DNA of 64,000 nucleotides from Effrenium voratum (Eukaryota > Sar > Dinophyceae > Suessiales > Symbiodiniaceae). Of this stretch, positions 50,670-62,090 are shown one piece after another. The position numbers and the translations under genes are program-made. The notes beneath the pieces were generated by a model. It worked only from the letters and a program-made list of their open reading frames with translations. It was not told where the DNA came from and did not search any database. The first letter of the stretch is position 1; every line of letters starts with the position of its first letter. The stretch is from contig CAUJNA010001497.1 in assembly GCA_963377175.1 (NCBI GenBank), positions 1 to 64,000 on the forward strand, given 5' to 3'.

Positions 50670-51684
50670 CACCACGCCTCAAAGAGCCAAGAAGGGCTGA
50701 GTGCGGACCCCGGTAACGATTGACGAGGCAATCTCTGAACCCACACAGTATCCTTTGCTATGGAGAATAGGAAGATTCAACAAGATTAGATGTGGGCTTT
50801 TTTGTTTGGCCAAGACACCCACCAAAACTGGGTTTGGTTTCTCAGCATCAGCAAACTCTGGCGGGCTCGTTTGGCCGGCAAAAAGAGCCACCGCGCAGGC
50901 TAAATGAGCCTGCCCCTTCCTTGAATCAGCATCGCCAGCATCAGAAACTCATCCGCAGATTCAACAAGGTCAGACGTGGGCCTTTTTTTGGTCAAGAAAC
51001 TAATTTGAAGATTGATCAAGGTTCGATGTGGGCTTTTCGGCCGTGAAACTCATTTGAAGATCCAAGCGGGCTCCACCACAACAATATGTTTGAAGGGAAT
51101 CCCCACCAAGACAGATCCAGGGCCAAGGGTTATCCAGGGCCAAGGGTTTTCGTCAAAAGTTTTCGGTGTTCTTTGCATTAGAAACAAAAACAACGCGTGC
51201 AAATTGATTGACTTTTTGGGGGGGATACAAGTCGCGGCTGTTCTCTCCAGGTCGCGGCTGAGTTCCCTACAGGTCGCGGCTGCGAAAATACGAAACCAGT
51301 TTAAAACAAACGAGAAAACACGCCGTGTCGCCTGGTCCATGATGTTTCAGCACGAAGCGAGGCATACCTGCAACAATGCCAGTCGAGCTGAGGACGTGAG
51401 GACTTGGGCAACTGTGGCCTTGGGCACTCCTGGATGACCACGAGGCCTGCCGGGCAGGATAATTGACAATCGTTGGGAACAAACATGGAGGAGCTGATGG
51501 AAATAACTGACAGCAAGCTCTTTCCCTTTTTCCCCTGAGCTCCATCGCACCAGCCATTTGTCAAGGCCTATGCGAATCATGAATTTACGAGTCCCAGCGC
51601 GAAACTTGCGAAACTGGGGTGACATTACCCTACCGATAGCGAGGATTCTCATCGAGGTGGCACCCAGACAAGTTATACCAGATA
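50670..51684. other. Intergenic or intronic stretch
   Basis: I see no supported gene. Related GATTCAACAAGRTTAGAYGTGG words occur at about 50774, 50956 and 51010, each followed by GGGC and a T-run, so a degenerate repeat of 60-180-base spacing is present. TCGCGGCTG appears four times at 51232-51280. Confidence 0.4.
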
Positions 51685-53198
51685 TCACCCATGAGTCAAA
51701 AAGTCAAGCACCGGCCTCAAATTAGCCTGCTTGATCCATGACGCACTTGCACGGTGATTACTTGGAATGCTCTTCGCGGCTTTCAAATTGCGCCGAATTG
51801 TGCGCTTGGCCTCACGCCGGATTTGATCGGCATGTCGGGTTCGGACTTTTGCGAGCGCCACCCCAAACCTGGGCACAGGACCGAGGCCAACCCTGTCGTG
51901 GCAGTGTTTGGGCAAACGCATGTGACTTGGCGGCAATCAACTTAGCGGAGGGCCATGGAGGGTACGACTGGCTTTGTTTGAGGTGTGCTCCCCCTTTGAT
52001 CCGCAAAACACCTCGCCCGTCCACGTATCTTTCCACCATGCGGGTGGATGGGTCAGCAGAAGAGGGCTGCTCGAAGTCAAGGATGTCGGCAATCTCTGGT
52101 CGATCTGGGGACACATGTTTCAAGCAATGTTCAACTGACTTTAGCAGGAAACCCTAAACATTTACAAGGTTGGTGGGACCAGTAGGCAGACCAATGTTGA
52201 ACACCGTGCCCAAAAACAGTAAACCAGTTCACGCGACTTCTGTGTAAGCCAATTGTTCTGTGTGATGTGTGTAAAGAGGATGACCCTGAAAGCATAGAGT
52301 TCGCGCAGAACAAGCGCCGGGCTTTGGATTGACTTTCAGCCGAATTTTAAGGGGTCAACCGCAACATGAGGCCAAGTTACTGCTGTACAGCCACGTGGGC
52401 TTTTGGCTCGGAGCACCATAATTGCCCATCCTGACGTGCTGGCGGACGATGTTGCTCATGCGGGCCCACTCCTCAAACTTGGGGTGACGTTCCATCAATG
52501 ATCCCTTCGGCTGTTCCAGGACTACCCAGGCAGAAACAGACATTGCGATCATGAGTACGATCAGGGTCCGACAAAGGAGCTGGTTCCCGTCTTTGACAAA
52601 GCCAACTGATTCATCACCGCACGGCCGCAGCGCCGAACGCATGCTTGTTCCGCGACTCCTAGATTTGCAGATCACAAACACTGAAGTAACAGGTCGCAGA
52701 AAGATGCTACAAGGGTTCGAGTGACTTACCAATCGACAGAGTGACTTACCAATCGAAAACGAACCAGCTTTAGGTCAGGATGCAAGTATACAAAGCTGCT
52801 GCAAACAGGGGCAGCTAGGCTGCCGGAGCCAATCTCCAAGCGCGCCGCCTGATAACAGGCGTGCAGGAATCCCTGGCTCGTAAGCAGGTTCATTCCAACA
52901 TCGTCATAGCGGATGTCGTAGGCCACGGCCTTCCTGCTCTCCTGGCGCAATTCGCAAATGTTTGGCCAGCAATTGCTAATTGCTAAGGACACCATATAAA
53001 CGGTTATCTAAGTTCTCTAGGGGGGGCTCCGTCTTTTACACAAGGGGCTTTTCAGTGTTGGTGGCTCAAGATTGCACAGAGCTTGGCACGCCTCAGTGTT
53101 ATCACTTTGAAACAACTTGAGCTTGCTTGTGAGAAACAAAGCCTCATTCTAGGACAAAGGAAATTTGTTTGGTTCGCAAAAGAGTAAGAGAAAGAGAA

Positions 53199-53233
<35 letters not shown>

Positions 53234-53630
53234 TACCTATCCTTAATCTCGCCGAGGGTGACACTCATGTCTCCAGCGAAGCTCTCAAAGTGTTGGATAG
53301 TGTCGCTGGGGTCGAACTTGAACTGCTTGTCAGCGAAGATCATGCTAACGATCAATGCAACAACCTTGTTGGTAGATCCCGCCGCGACCAAACAGTTGTT
53401 AACGCTTTATGCTTCAAGTTGGCGACAAGAAAGCCCTGCGAGATAAAGCACTTGCCCCAAAGCCAAGGGTCTGCCGGGGCCCGCATCACTCTAAGTCCTG
53501 CAAGAATCCACCTCTTCCGCTTCTCGCGGTAGGATTTGCCCATCTCAGGAGCATCAGCCCGAAGATGAGCTGGCGCCTTGGCGAGCCGGTCCTTCAAGCT
53601 CTGGCGGCCTGGCTTGCCTTTGCCCATGGC
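51685..53630 (-). CDS. Multi-exon cytosine-methyltransferase-like host gene
   Basis: Exon pieces in order are: 53627-53500 (MGKGKPGRQSLKDRLAK), 53391-53240 (TIQHFESFAGDMSVTLGEI, motif I place), 52955-52800 (ESRKAVAYDIRYDDVGMN, then LAAPVCSSFVYL with PxCsS at the place of motif IV), 52670-52385 (SAWVVLEQPKGSLMERHP at the place of the ENP/EQP motif VI, then GNYGAPSQKPTWLY), 52123-51950 (VERYVDGRGVLRIKGGAHL, KQSQSYPPW) and 51936-51700 (ALAKVRTRHADQIRREAK). The order FAG..D..PxC..ExP mirrors Dcm-fold enzymes, but the usual PC cysteine sits in PVCSS, so catalysis is doubtful. I recall this as a much-expanded dinoflagellate family. A (GAGAAA)n purine tract at 53186-53235 lies in the intron after the motif I exon. 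Confidence 0.5.
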
Positions 53631-53639
53631 TGGAAGCTG

Positions 53640-55010
53640 GGAGGGCTAGGGGCCTGGCAGAAACACCGCAAAAGCGAAAAGGCTTGAGCAGTGTACCATT
53701 CAGTGGCAGCCATTTAGTGGCAACCCAGTTGGCAACCATTGAGTGGCAACCAGTGGCAACCACCTACTGGCAACCAGTGGCAGGGACACCCCTTGCGACT
53801 GAGGGGTTTGACTGCTTCACCCGTTTGTCGAAGGCGTTTTTTTGTGGTTGAGAAGAATACGGGCCAGAGGCCAACCAAGTTTACCCGCCCCCTTTTCAAC
53901 GGCACCCTAGCCCGTTGGAAAGAAGGAGAAGCAACCCTGTCTACTCCACCCCCTTTGGAAAGCACTCTTGCTGGTCCAAAAGAATGGGAACCAAAAGAGA
54001 AGCGTCTTACAAGGAACGGCTTGAGCTATTGCAAAAAAAGAAGCCGACTAGAACTAGAAGAGGCATCCAAGTAAGGGGTGTTCGGGGGATTTGTGTTGGT
54101 TGATGCGATGAATATAGAGATGCTCTTCAGTTAGCCGCTATGGAATAAGGCCCTAGAAGAAGGCATTTGTTTAGGGGGGTGCTGCGGGGTGTGTTTTTTG
54201 ATTGTAAAGCAAAGGGTGAGCTGAACACCTCGTTTTGCATGGACACAGAAACCTGAAGACAAATCAAAGGTCCGTCCTCAAAATGCCACAGGGTTTCTAG
54301 GGTTGCCCGCAACTTGAGCCATGAGGGAAAGAAGAGCCTAGAAGAAGGCATTTGTTTGGGGGTGGGGGTGTTATTTTAATGGTTGAGAAAATGCAGGAAC
54401 ACGTCCATTTGAGTCCCAGGATGTTGTTGGGACGAACTGAACACACATTTTACAAGATGGCCGCATTCCACAAAATGCTACCGTGTTATTGAGGGTTTGC
54501 CATGAGAGAGAAACAAGCTTGCGCTTGCCATGGTCGGGAAAATGGATCTCACCTTTACAACAGACCTGCAAACCCGCAAAATGGTTTGGCACGAGCGTGT
54601 GCCTACAAGATGCCCCTGCAACACAAACTCTAAGCGACGTGGCCGCGCACGCCTTGTTCGATCGTTTGATCTCAGGCTCGAAGTCCACGCAGCTGGCCTG
54701 GCGGGACCCGCTGGTAGCTGGGACGCAAATGTGCGGGGCGGCACTTCTACCAAAAAGGGTCTGGCTAAGGGGTCTGGAAAACACAGCAGTCGCACTTCTG
54801 CAAGTTGGCTGATCAAATTTTTTCTCCTTGCGTTGCTGATCGAACGACCCACTCATTGAGTGGGAACCCCTAGGAAGACGCTTTTGCTTCCCTACCCCAA
54901 ATCTAAGCTGGCAGCGCCTGCAAAGGAAGCATTCAGCCCGGTTGGCAAAACTGAAGAAACACATGGTTTGCTCTTGGGACTCTTGATGCCTAATGGTCAA
55001 ATAGTCCATA
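53640..55010. other. No confident gene
   Basis: GTGGCAACC/CAACCAGTGGCA words repeat at 53700-53790. AGAAGAAGGCATTTGTTT occurs at 54152 and 54333, in two related ~170-base units. A 212-codon minus-strand frame at 54371-55009 has no recognisable domain and I treat it as unsupported. Confidence 0.4.
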
Positions 55011-55018
55011 AATTGGGC

Positions 55019-58000
55019 TCGGCCTAATCCTCCTCATTCGGCACGCCAGCCAACCTCAAAGCAATTTTCCAGGCCTGTTCTGGCCCGCCCCACTTGGAAA
55101 AGGCAACGCTGCCACTCCGCCCCTCTTTCACAGCCCGCTTCACGTAGAAAGCGACCGGAGCAAAACGTCCAGCAACGCCCCTTTGTACTCAACTGTGTAA
55201 CTGTGAACACCCCGGTGAGTACGCTGCAAGCTTGGCCACGCGCTCTTTGGGATGAATGCCAGCGAGTACTCTCCGTAAAAAGGCGAAGCAGGGTTCAGGT
55301 CGGGCTCGATCATTGTGTCGTTCCGCTTCTTGGCAACCGCTTTGGCCCCAGGCCTCTTGAAAGATGCCTTGGGCGCAACGGCCTTTGCAGTCTTTGCGCC
55401 CTTGTCAGCCTCCTTCTTGCCCTTGGGTTTCTTTTCAACCTGGAAGGGTCTGCGACAGGCAGACTTTGGCAAAGAACACAAGCCCTACAGTAAATGGGCA
55501 AAGTAACCACAATATCTTGTTTATCAGATAAAGCTACCCTCTGCGAGCCAACTTTTGTAGGCCCCGCAGTCTTCAGTTTTTCAACTGTCTCGTTGAAGCA
55601 CGTCGGGCGCCGCAAAGGGGGGATCTTGATGGCATCGACAGTCAGGGGAATGGGTTTCTCAACCGTACCACTGCCCAGGAGAGCCAACGTTTCAGCCAAG
55701 TCTTGTGAGTCCTGCAACTTTCTTTCATTAAGGGATGATTTCCAAACTTGCCGCAACCCGCCTGATTTCTTTCATTAAGGGATGATTTCCAAACTTGCCG
55801 CAACCCACCTGATTAGATCCCAACGCTTTGAAACTTAGGAGGGTGTTGGCGACTTACCAAGTTTCGGGCAAACCGGAGCTCCTCGCCAGTCACTCGTGTT
55901 GTAGACAGGCACGGCTTCTTCGCTGGCTGGTTGTGGTTCGTAGTCTCGGAGGGCCGCTTCTTGATAGACACCTGCGGCGGCCAAATTAAGATAAAAGGTC
56001 TCTTGACAACCAAAGCGCGAGGAGAACCCTCCTATTCCATTTGAAGACTTTCTGATGAGTTTCGCACTAATTGGCGAAAGTATCGAGTCAACCAAAACGT
56101 GTGTTTTGTCAAGAGGGATCCTTGTTGGATTGGTTCTACGGATTGCAAAATGGAAGCCGCCGAAACCCCAGTTTGGGGGGGCAAGCCATTTTTACAGTTG
56201 AGCGCACCCAAACCGCCCGCGAGCGTCACAGTTTGTGTTTGTGGGTGTTGTCTGTTGTTCAAACCAGCCGCGGTTCAGCCGCGGTTCCAGCCGCGGTTCC
56301 CTGGCACGCCCCCCTAGGGTTTGGCCCCCCCAAACTAGGGTTTGCCCGCACTCAACTAAGGGTTTGCAGCCCCCAAAGTTCAGCCAAGGATTTTACAACG
56401 TTTGGCCGTTTGCCACCCGCCCAAACCCTAAAACTCGGGTTTGCCACTGCTGGTTGATTCGTTGAAAGAGGTCTAGATAAAAGGAAACGCGCCCCCTTCG
56501 TCCCCGCAAACCCCACCGGCGTCAGGTCATCGTCGAAGCAAGCAGCGTTCTTACGAATGAGCTTAGGCTTGTCCTCGCACGCCGTCGTCTCAGCCTCAGC
56601 GCCCGCCTGAGCTCCCCAAGGCAGCGTGTCCCCATCGCTGTCAGAGTCGGAGCCACCCGAAGTGAGGGCGCCAAGCAACATGCCTGCGGGCACCGGGATC
56701 ACCTCTTCACTCTCGCTACCGTCCTTGACCGCAGACAGGTCGTCCTCCTGCGTGTAGCTCGCCACACTCTGCTGCTCCTCCGTCTCATCGGGCTTGTTGC
56801 CATAGATCTCGCAAGGCTCTGCCGCGTCATCGCCGTTGGAGCTCTCGCTGTCAGGGCAATCAACCTGAGTCTCAACGCAAAGGTCAGCCGCCGTGCCCTC
56901 CGCGTAGGTGCAGCCCTCCTGCGTCTCGTTGTAGTGGTCCCCGCTACCGTCCTCACAAGCAGAGAGCTTGCCGTCCTCCTCCGAGTCCGAGCACGTTTCC
57001 GAGTCGCTGCTGCCGTCGCGCGGCCCAGGCTGCCAATCCTCGTCCTCGTCCTCGCTGCCCTGCTCTGCCTGCTCGTCCTTGTTGTCGCTGCCCTGCTCCT
57101 GCTCCTCGTCCTCGTTGTCGCTGCCCTGCTCCTGCTCCTCGTCCTCGTTGTCGCTGCCCTGCTCCTGCTCGTCCTCGTTGTCGCTGCCCTGCTCCTGCTC
57201 GACCTCGTTGTCGCTGCCCTGCTCCTGCTCGTCCTCGTTGTCGCCCTGCTCCTGCTCGTCCTCGTTGTCGCCCTGCTCCGCCCGCTCGTCCTCGTTGTCG
57301 CTGCCCTGCTCCTCCTGCGCCTCAGCGTCGCCACCCGCGTCACCCTCCGCCTCGCTTCGTCCAGCCTTGCAGCGCAAACGGCAGAGGTTGAAGCAACTAT
57401 GATAGGAAACAGCACTATAGCTAAATTCATATCAACATTTTCCCGGGAACAACTTGGGTGACATCAGAAAGAAATAAAGATTGGAATGCGCCCAGGCAAC
57501 TGCGCTGCGGCTCCTCGTCGGTGAAGGCAGCACCAAAGACTTGAGAGCTGTCACCCGCTCGTCAATCGACTGCTTGCTGTTCCTGAACAAGTACCTGGGT
57601 CGGGGCGGTTTGCCTCCAAGTTTGATGCAAAAACACAACATTGTGTTGGTCCCAAAAAATTAAATGCGCACTCAGGTGCCGCAAGCTGCCCACCAGCTTT
57701 TTCACGCGGTTCGCATCCAAGGTCGCCAACTTAACTCTGTTGGGCCCGTTCCCGTACAGCTTGCCCTCCACCAGGCTGTCCAAGTACAACAGCACGTCCA
57801 CCAAGTAGAAACCACTGGGCACCTGGGCACTTCTCCAAGCAACTGCCGACTTGTGTGTTGAGAGTATTGAACCTTGCAAGAAAATGCAAATTGTTGCAGC
57901 CTAGCTGCTGCATGTGGAGAAGATTCAACGATCGGTCGCAAGACCAGATAGTTAGCAGAGATCTCACGGTAGGAGGGTCGGCTAAGATCATCCTTCAAGG

Positions 58001-58620
58001 TGACCAACTTGCCTGCTGGCTTGTCCGGGGCGGAGTGCACAATGATTTGCAAAGCGCGCTCTGGGAAACTTTGAAGAATCCCCTCAGCGAGCTTAGCCTG
58101 AACGACCGCTGAATAACGGGAACTCACAAAGACACAACTGGAATGCAAAACCCATTCAAGGAAACCCTTCTTGGGGGTAGGTCTTGAGATGCGACAATAG
58201 AAGAGCAAATCAAATTAAGTTTATTTGTCTTGTGGCTTCAGGGCCCGAAAGAACAAATTTGGGACGCCCCCTTTTCGATTTTTCAGTTGAAACCAACAGG
58301 AGAGCCCGCCCATTTTGGGGGACGCTTAAAAAAGACACCCAGATAGGAATTGCTTTTGGGGTGGCTCGGGCAATTTGTTTTGACTTTGCAACGGCTGCGA
58401 CGCGACGCAAGTGTCGACCGATTTGCAACTTCCTTGCTGACAAAGCGTCCACTGTCTTCTCATCCCAGGAAATTTTGCCGTGGCGGACCGACTTCCATGC
58501 CGGGCAAAGGCCGCGCTCGAAGGGCGCAACGCTCATGGTGGCAGGCCAAAATTTGGGGGGCAGCAGCTGCAAAACACAAATGAGGCAAATGTCATTGCCG
58601 GTTTGCCTCCCGCACTCCAC
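55019..58620 (-). CDS. Multi-exon host-type gene with acidic repeat region
   Basis: Minus-strand exon pieces are: 58520-58340 (HGKISWDEKTVDALSARKL), 58130-57880 (EGILQSFPERALQIIVHSA and PAGKLVTLKDDLS), 57850-57660 (FYLVDVLLYLDSLVEGKLY, LATLDANRVKKLVGSL), 57600-57480 (SKQSIDERVTALKSLVL), 57377-56530 (an EDEQEQGSDN-type acidic repeat), 56020-55860 (around YQEAALRDYEPQ), 55756-55490 (ETVEKLKTAGPTKVGSQ), 55440-55150 (NPASPFYGEYSLAFI, then YTVEYKGALLDVLLRS) and a last exon ending WKIALRLAGVPNEED with a stop near 55025. The last two exons have a SVAFSKWGGPEQAWKIA pattern reminiscent of an AP2-type DNA-binding end, which is weak inference. It may be one gene or two neighbours. Function is unknown. 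Confidence 0.4.
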
Positions 58621-58624
58621 CCTT

Positions 58625-60600
58625 GTTTATGTATGGCAGTGAGCAAAAATGCTCTCCGAACCAAATCAACAACAACACTTGTTCCTGCTGGTTTCCCGCC
58701 AAAGCAAAACCCTTGATAGGGCACCATCCAAAAGCACACACCCACATCAAAAACAAAGCAACACTGATGTTTTGCTCAGTTAACCAAAACCCTTGAAAGG
58801 GTGCCACCCAAAAAGCACACACCCCGTATCCAAAACAAAGCAACCCCCCAAGAGCGGTTGACCAGGGGCCATTTTAGCAAGTGACCTTTTTTGGCGTTTT
58901 TTGCACCCCAAAACCAGCCAAAAAGGTCACTTGTTAAAATTGCCCCTTGTGGTCACTTGACCTTTGTTGGCCTGATTTGCAGTTGGGAATCCAAAGCACC
59001 TGAAAGGGTGCCACCCGGAAAGCACAGACCCATATCAAAATATAGGCAGTCCTGATGTATGCTCAGTTGGCCAACGCCGCAAGATCTTGGGGGCCAGATC
59101 GGAAAGACCATCCTTGGAATGGTTTGAGAGGCCTTGTTTTTTTGGCTGGCCCTCTTTGGGTTTGGGGATTGGGCAACAAATCCAAAATCAAGGCCAACTA
59201 CAATGGCAATCCAAGCCTTCTTGGCGCGAAAGTTGAAGAGGTTTTGTTTTTGGTGCCAGGGTAAGACAGCGCATGGTTGAAGAGGGTTGTCCAAGTTTGA
59301 TCCAAACAATCTCAGCCAGTAAAAAAATTCTTGACTGGGCTGTTTGCGCAAAATAGGAACGAGGGGCTCCTTCAGCTAAAAGCGCTTGAGCGAGGGTTGT
59401 CCAACTTCTGACCCTGGTTGATATTCGGAGGAAGGCTGTGTTGACAGCTGACGCCACACGAAAGACGACCACGCCTGCGCAGGCAAACCACGCAGAAGCT
59501 TCGCCCATCCACGTGCGGCCGGCGGCAGCGCAAGCCACAGACAAAGCACAAATACAGAGCATGCGCAAAAGAAAGTCGCTTGGACAATTGGGAATTTGTG
59601 GCGGCCTCATGGCCTTCACTTCCCCCCAAAGTATAGGTAAGGGCTGCGTACCGTGGCACTGCTTCTGCACAAGCGCAAATGCTTGTTTGAACAGGCGGCG
59701 TAGGACACTGGGCGTCACAGCTCTGCATCCCACGTGGGTGGCAAATGGATTTGTCAAAATAAGGGGCCAAAGCTGTCTTTAGCTCCCTTGAAGCAACCCA
59801 AAACAGAACTACGAGCGTGTCGTACGTGTCGGGGGAACGGTGGACTCCCTACAGACCACCCCACAAAAGCGAAAAAGGGCAGGCAACACAGCGGTTGTTC
59901 ATGTGGGCTCCCTTTAGACCACTTCAAAAAACAAAAAAGGGCGTCGTCAAATAGGGCACAATGGCGGTTGCCCCTTTAGACCACTTCAAGAAACGAAAAA
60001 AGGCATCGTCAATAGGGGGCACAATGGCGGTTGTTCATTTGAGCTTTCTGAATCAAGACTTTAAGGGCAAAATTGCGGGTGTTCATTTGGGCTCCCTTTG
60101 GCCCACCCCAAGAAGGTGAAAAAGGGCACCATCCAAAAACCAGCGCTAAACAGATGCCCATAGTTTCTCCAAACCGCGGGGGGAACATGAAACCCTTTTC
60201 AGTCTTTGCCTCTTGAACCACCAAACCTTGCGCACTTACAGCCGGAATGCTTTTTTTGATTTCACCTTTGCACGTCTGGGGCAAGCAACTCAGTAGGCCA
60301 TCCAATTTTTTGAAAGCCACCAAGCGCCACCTTTCATTTTGGCTCAATCGCGCTTGGCAGGGTCATGTCGGCACAGCATGGATAAGCGGGCTAGCGCGCC
60401 CAAAGCAAGACTTACATTTTGTCACGCGTTGCGCCACACAGAATACCTCACAATAAGGTGTCTTCAACCTACTCCGACACATAGAGGTCGAGCGTTGGCC
60501 GATGCATGGATGTTGCTGTCGCACGAACCACGCTTTCGTGACTGTTGGCTTCGTGCCAAACGCACAAATATACATGTTAAGGCGTCAGCTCCTAACCGGA
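58625..60600. other. No confident gene; short degenerate repeats
   Basis: Two ~100-base units with AAAACCCTTGAWAGGGYRCC, then AAAAGCACACACCC, lie at 58690-58840, and a third related one at 58990-59040. At 59830-60100 a unit with GTTCATTTGGGCTCCCTTT and GACCACTTCAAAAAAC occurs about four times. A 13-base match to the dinoflagellate spliced leader is at 60335-60347. No gene is supported. Confidence 0.45.
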
Positions 60601-61773
60601 GAACAGCTACGCGAAGTACAGCTGTGGATCCTGACGGTGAGGGGCATCTTGGGCACTCGCTCCGTCGGGAAGCCCGCGATGAAGCTGTGGCGCAGGTAGC
60701 CAGCGCGGTCGATGTCGATGTTGCGCACCGTGTCATCGTAGGTCCCCGCGAGGACCGAGAGGAAGTGGAAGTGCTCCGAGGCTCCCTTCATGGGGTTGTG
60801 AGGGTACTGCAGGCTGCCCAGCTGCATCTGAGACTCCAGGAGGCTGTCCTCCTGCCTCGCCGCGCCGATGGGGGCCACGTCCTGCCCCGGGTTGGCCAGC
60901 AAGTGGATCTTGGAGCCCGCGTCGTTGTCCCAAAAGGTCACAAACGCGCCCATGAGTTTCGTGAAGGCGCGCGCCACGGTGACGTTGTGCTCCGCCACGC
61001 CGTTCGGGACGCTGGACTGCTGCGTGTGCACCGTGGGGTAGCTGAACACCAGGGACCTTCCTGAGAGGAGCACCCGGTTGAAGGACTCTACCAGCGCAGA
61101 GTCCAGGACGACCTGGGAGGCCAGAACTCGGACGTTCTGGATCTCGAAAGTCGGTGCTCAGCGTGGCTCCCGCCGGGTGCGCCCCGGCGTTCTCGGACCA
61201 CAGCGCTGTCGTCGCGTCCGCGAACTCGATCTCTATCACCAGGTTCAGCTGCGGCGGCAGCATCTTCCCGCAGCGCAGGATGCCCACCATGGTGGGGCGC
61301 AGCAGCACGTCCGCGTAGCCGCTCTGGTGCACCGCGCGGGGCGTCCGAGAGTTGTTCACCTCGTCGAAGCCCTCCACGGCCTTGTTCTGGTTGTACTCGC
61401 GGCCCTTCAGCAGGTCATGCACGGCTACGGTGCGGCCGTAGTAGTTTATGTCGTCGCAGCGCTGGCCGTTGGCGAAGACCTGGATCCTCTGGATGAAACA
61501 GGCGGGGTTCGGAGTGGCAGGCGCCAGCGGGTTGGTGGCGTCCGTGTTTCTGACTCTGAAGGCGATCTTGATCGACTCGGGGTCGATGAACGAGGTGCCG
61601 CTCGTCAGCGGAATGCGGCAGACCCTCGAGGTGGCGGGGGAGAAGGAGCTCAGCGAGCTGGGGAAATACTGCACGTCGTGGCGTGCGGTCACGTAGTTGG
61701 TGTTGCTGGTTTTCAGCTTGTAGTCCAAGCTCTGCATCAACTCATCCTGTGCTCCGGCTGTGACTACCTCCAT
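60600..61773 (-). pseudogene. Major capsid protein (double jelly-roll), copy C
   Basis: It starts MEVVTAGAQDELMQSLDYKL. The first jelly-roll shows RVCRIPLTSGTSFIDPESIK, a IAFRVRNTD strand and CFIQRIQVFANGQRCDDIN followed by YYGRTVAVHDLL. The order is an N-terminal helix, an F-x-I-P-type strand and FI+RI.VFANG..CDDI..Y, as in Polinton-like virus MCPs, which form the hexagonal capsomers. Near 61150 a one-base shift moves the second half to another frame: VLASQVVLDSALVESFNRV, NVTVARAFTKLMGAFVTFW, then ENDYDDTV-type and NIDIDRAGYLRHSFIAGF stretches. Homology stops near 60630 in repeat-like host sequence, so the last strands are missing. It lies in the same orientation as the other copy C structural genes. 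Confidence 0.8.
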
Positions 61774-61889
61774 GCTTCTTTACATGTAGCGCAACACTCA
61801 TTTTTGTTCGTACGGCGAAGGAGAGTCTAGGCCGCCTCGATATCTCGGGCCAGCTGGTCGTAGCTCGGCGGAGGCAGGCGGCTCTGGCG

Positions 61890-62090
61890 CGACCTGGAGG
61901 TGGGAAGATCCGTCTCGGAGCAGGGGTTTTAATTCTTACTCTAAGGAGAGGCGCTCACCGGGCTGGGGTCGGGAAGATCCGTGTCGGACCTGGGAATATA
62001 GGTCTCCTGTAGTGGCGCTCACCGGGCTGGGGTCGGGAAGATCCGTCTCGGAGCAGGGGTTTTAATTCTTGGTCTAAGGAGAGGCGCTCG
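61890..62090 (+). repeat. GATCCGTCTCGG / GGCGCTCACCGGGCTGG array, copy C
   Basis: Three units match the array at 40970-41875 (GGAAGATCCGTCTCGGAGCA, GGAGAGGCGCTCACCGGGCT). They lie between the capsid gene and the virion-associated protein gene and supply the last ~20 codons of that protein's frame. Confidence 0.9.

Noticed and set aside
53165..53235. Arg/Lys/Glu-rich plus-strand ORF over the GAGAAA run
   Set aside because: Simple-sequence tract inside an intron; the minus-strand exon piece next to it is better supported.
56934..57461. Val/Leu-rich plus-strand ORF and Arg-rich minus-strand ORF
   Set aside because: Both are shadows of the acidic EDEQEQGSDN repeat.
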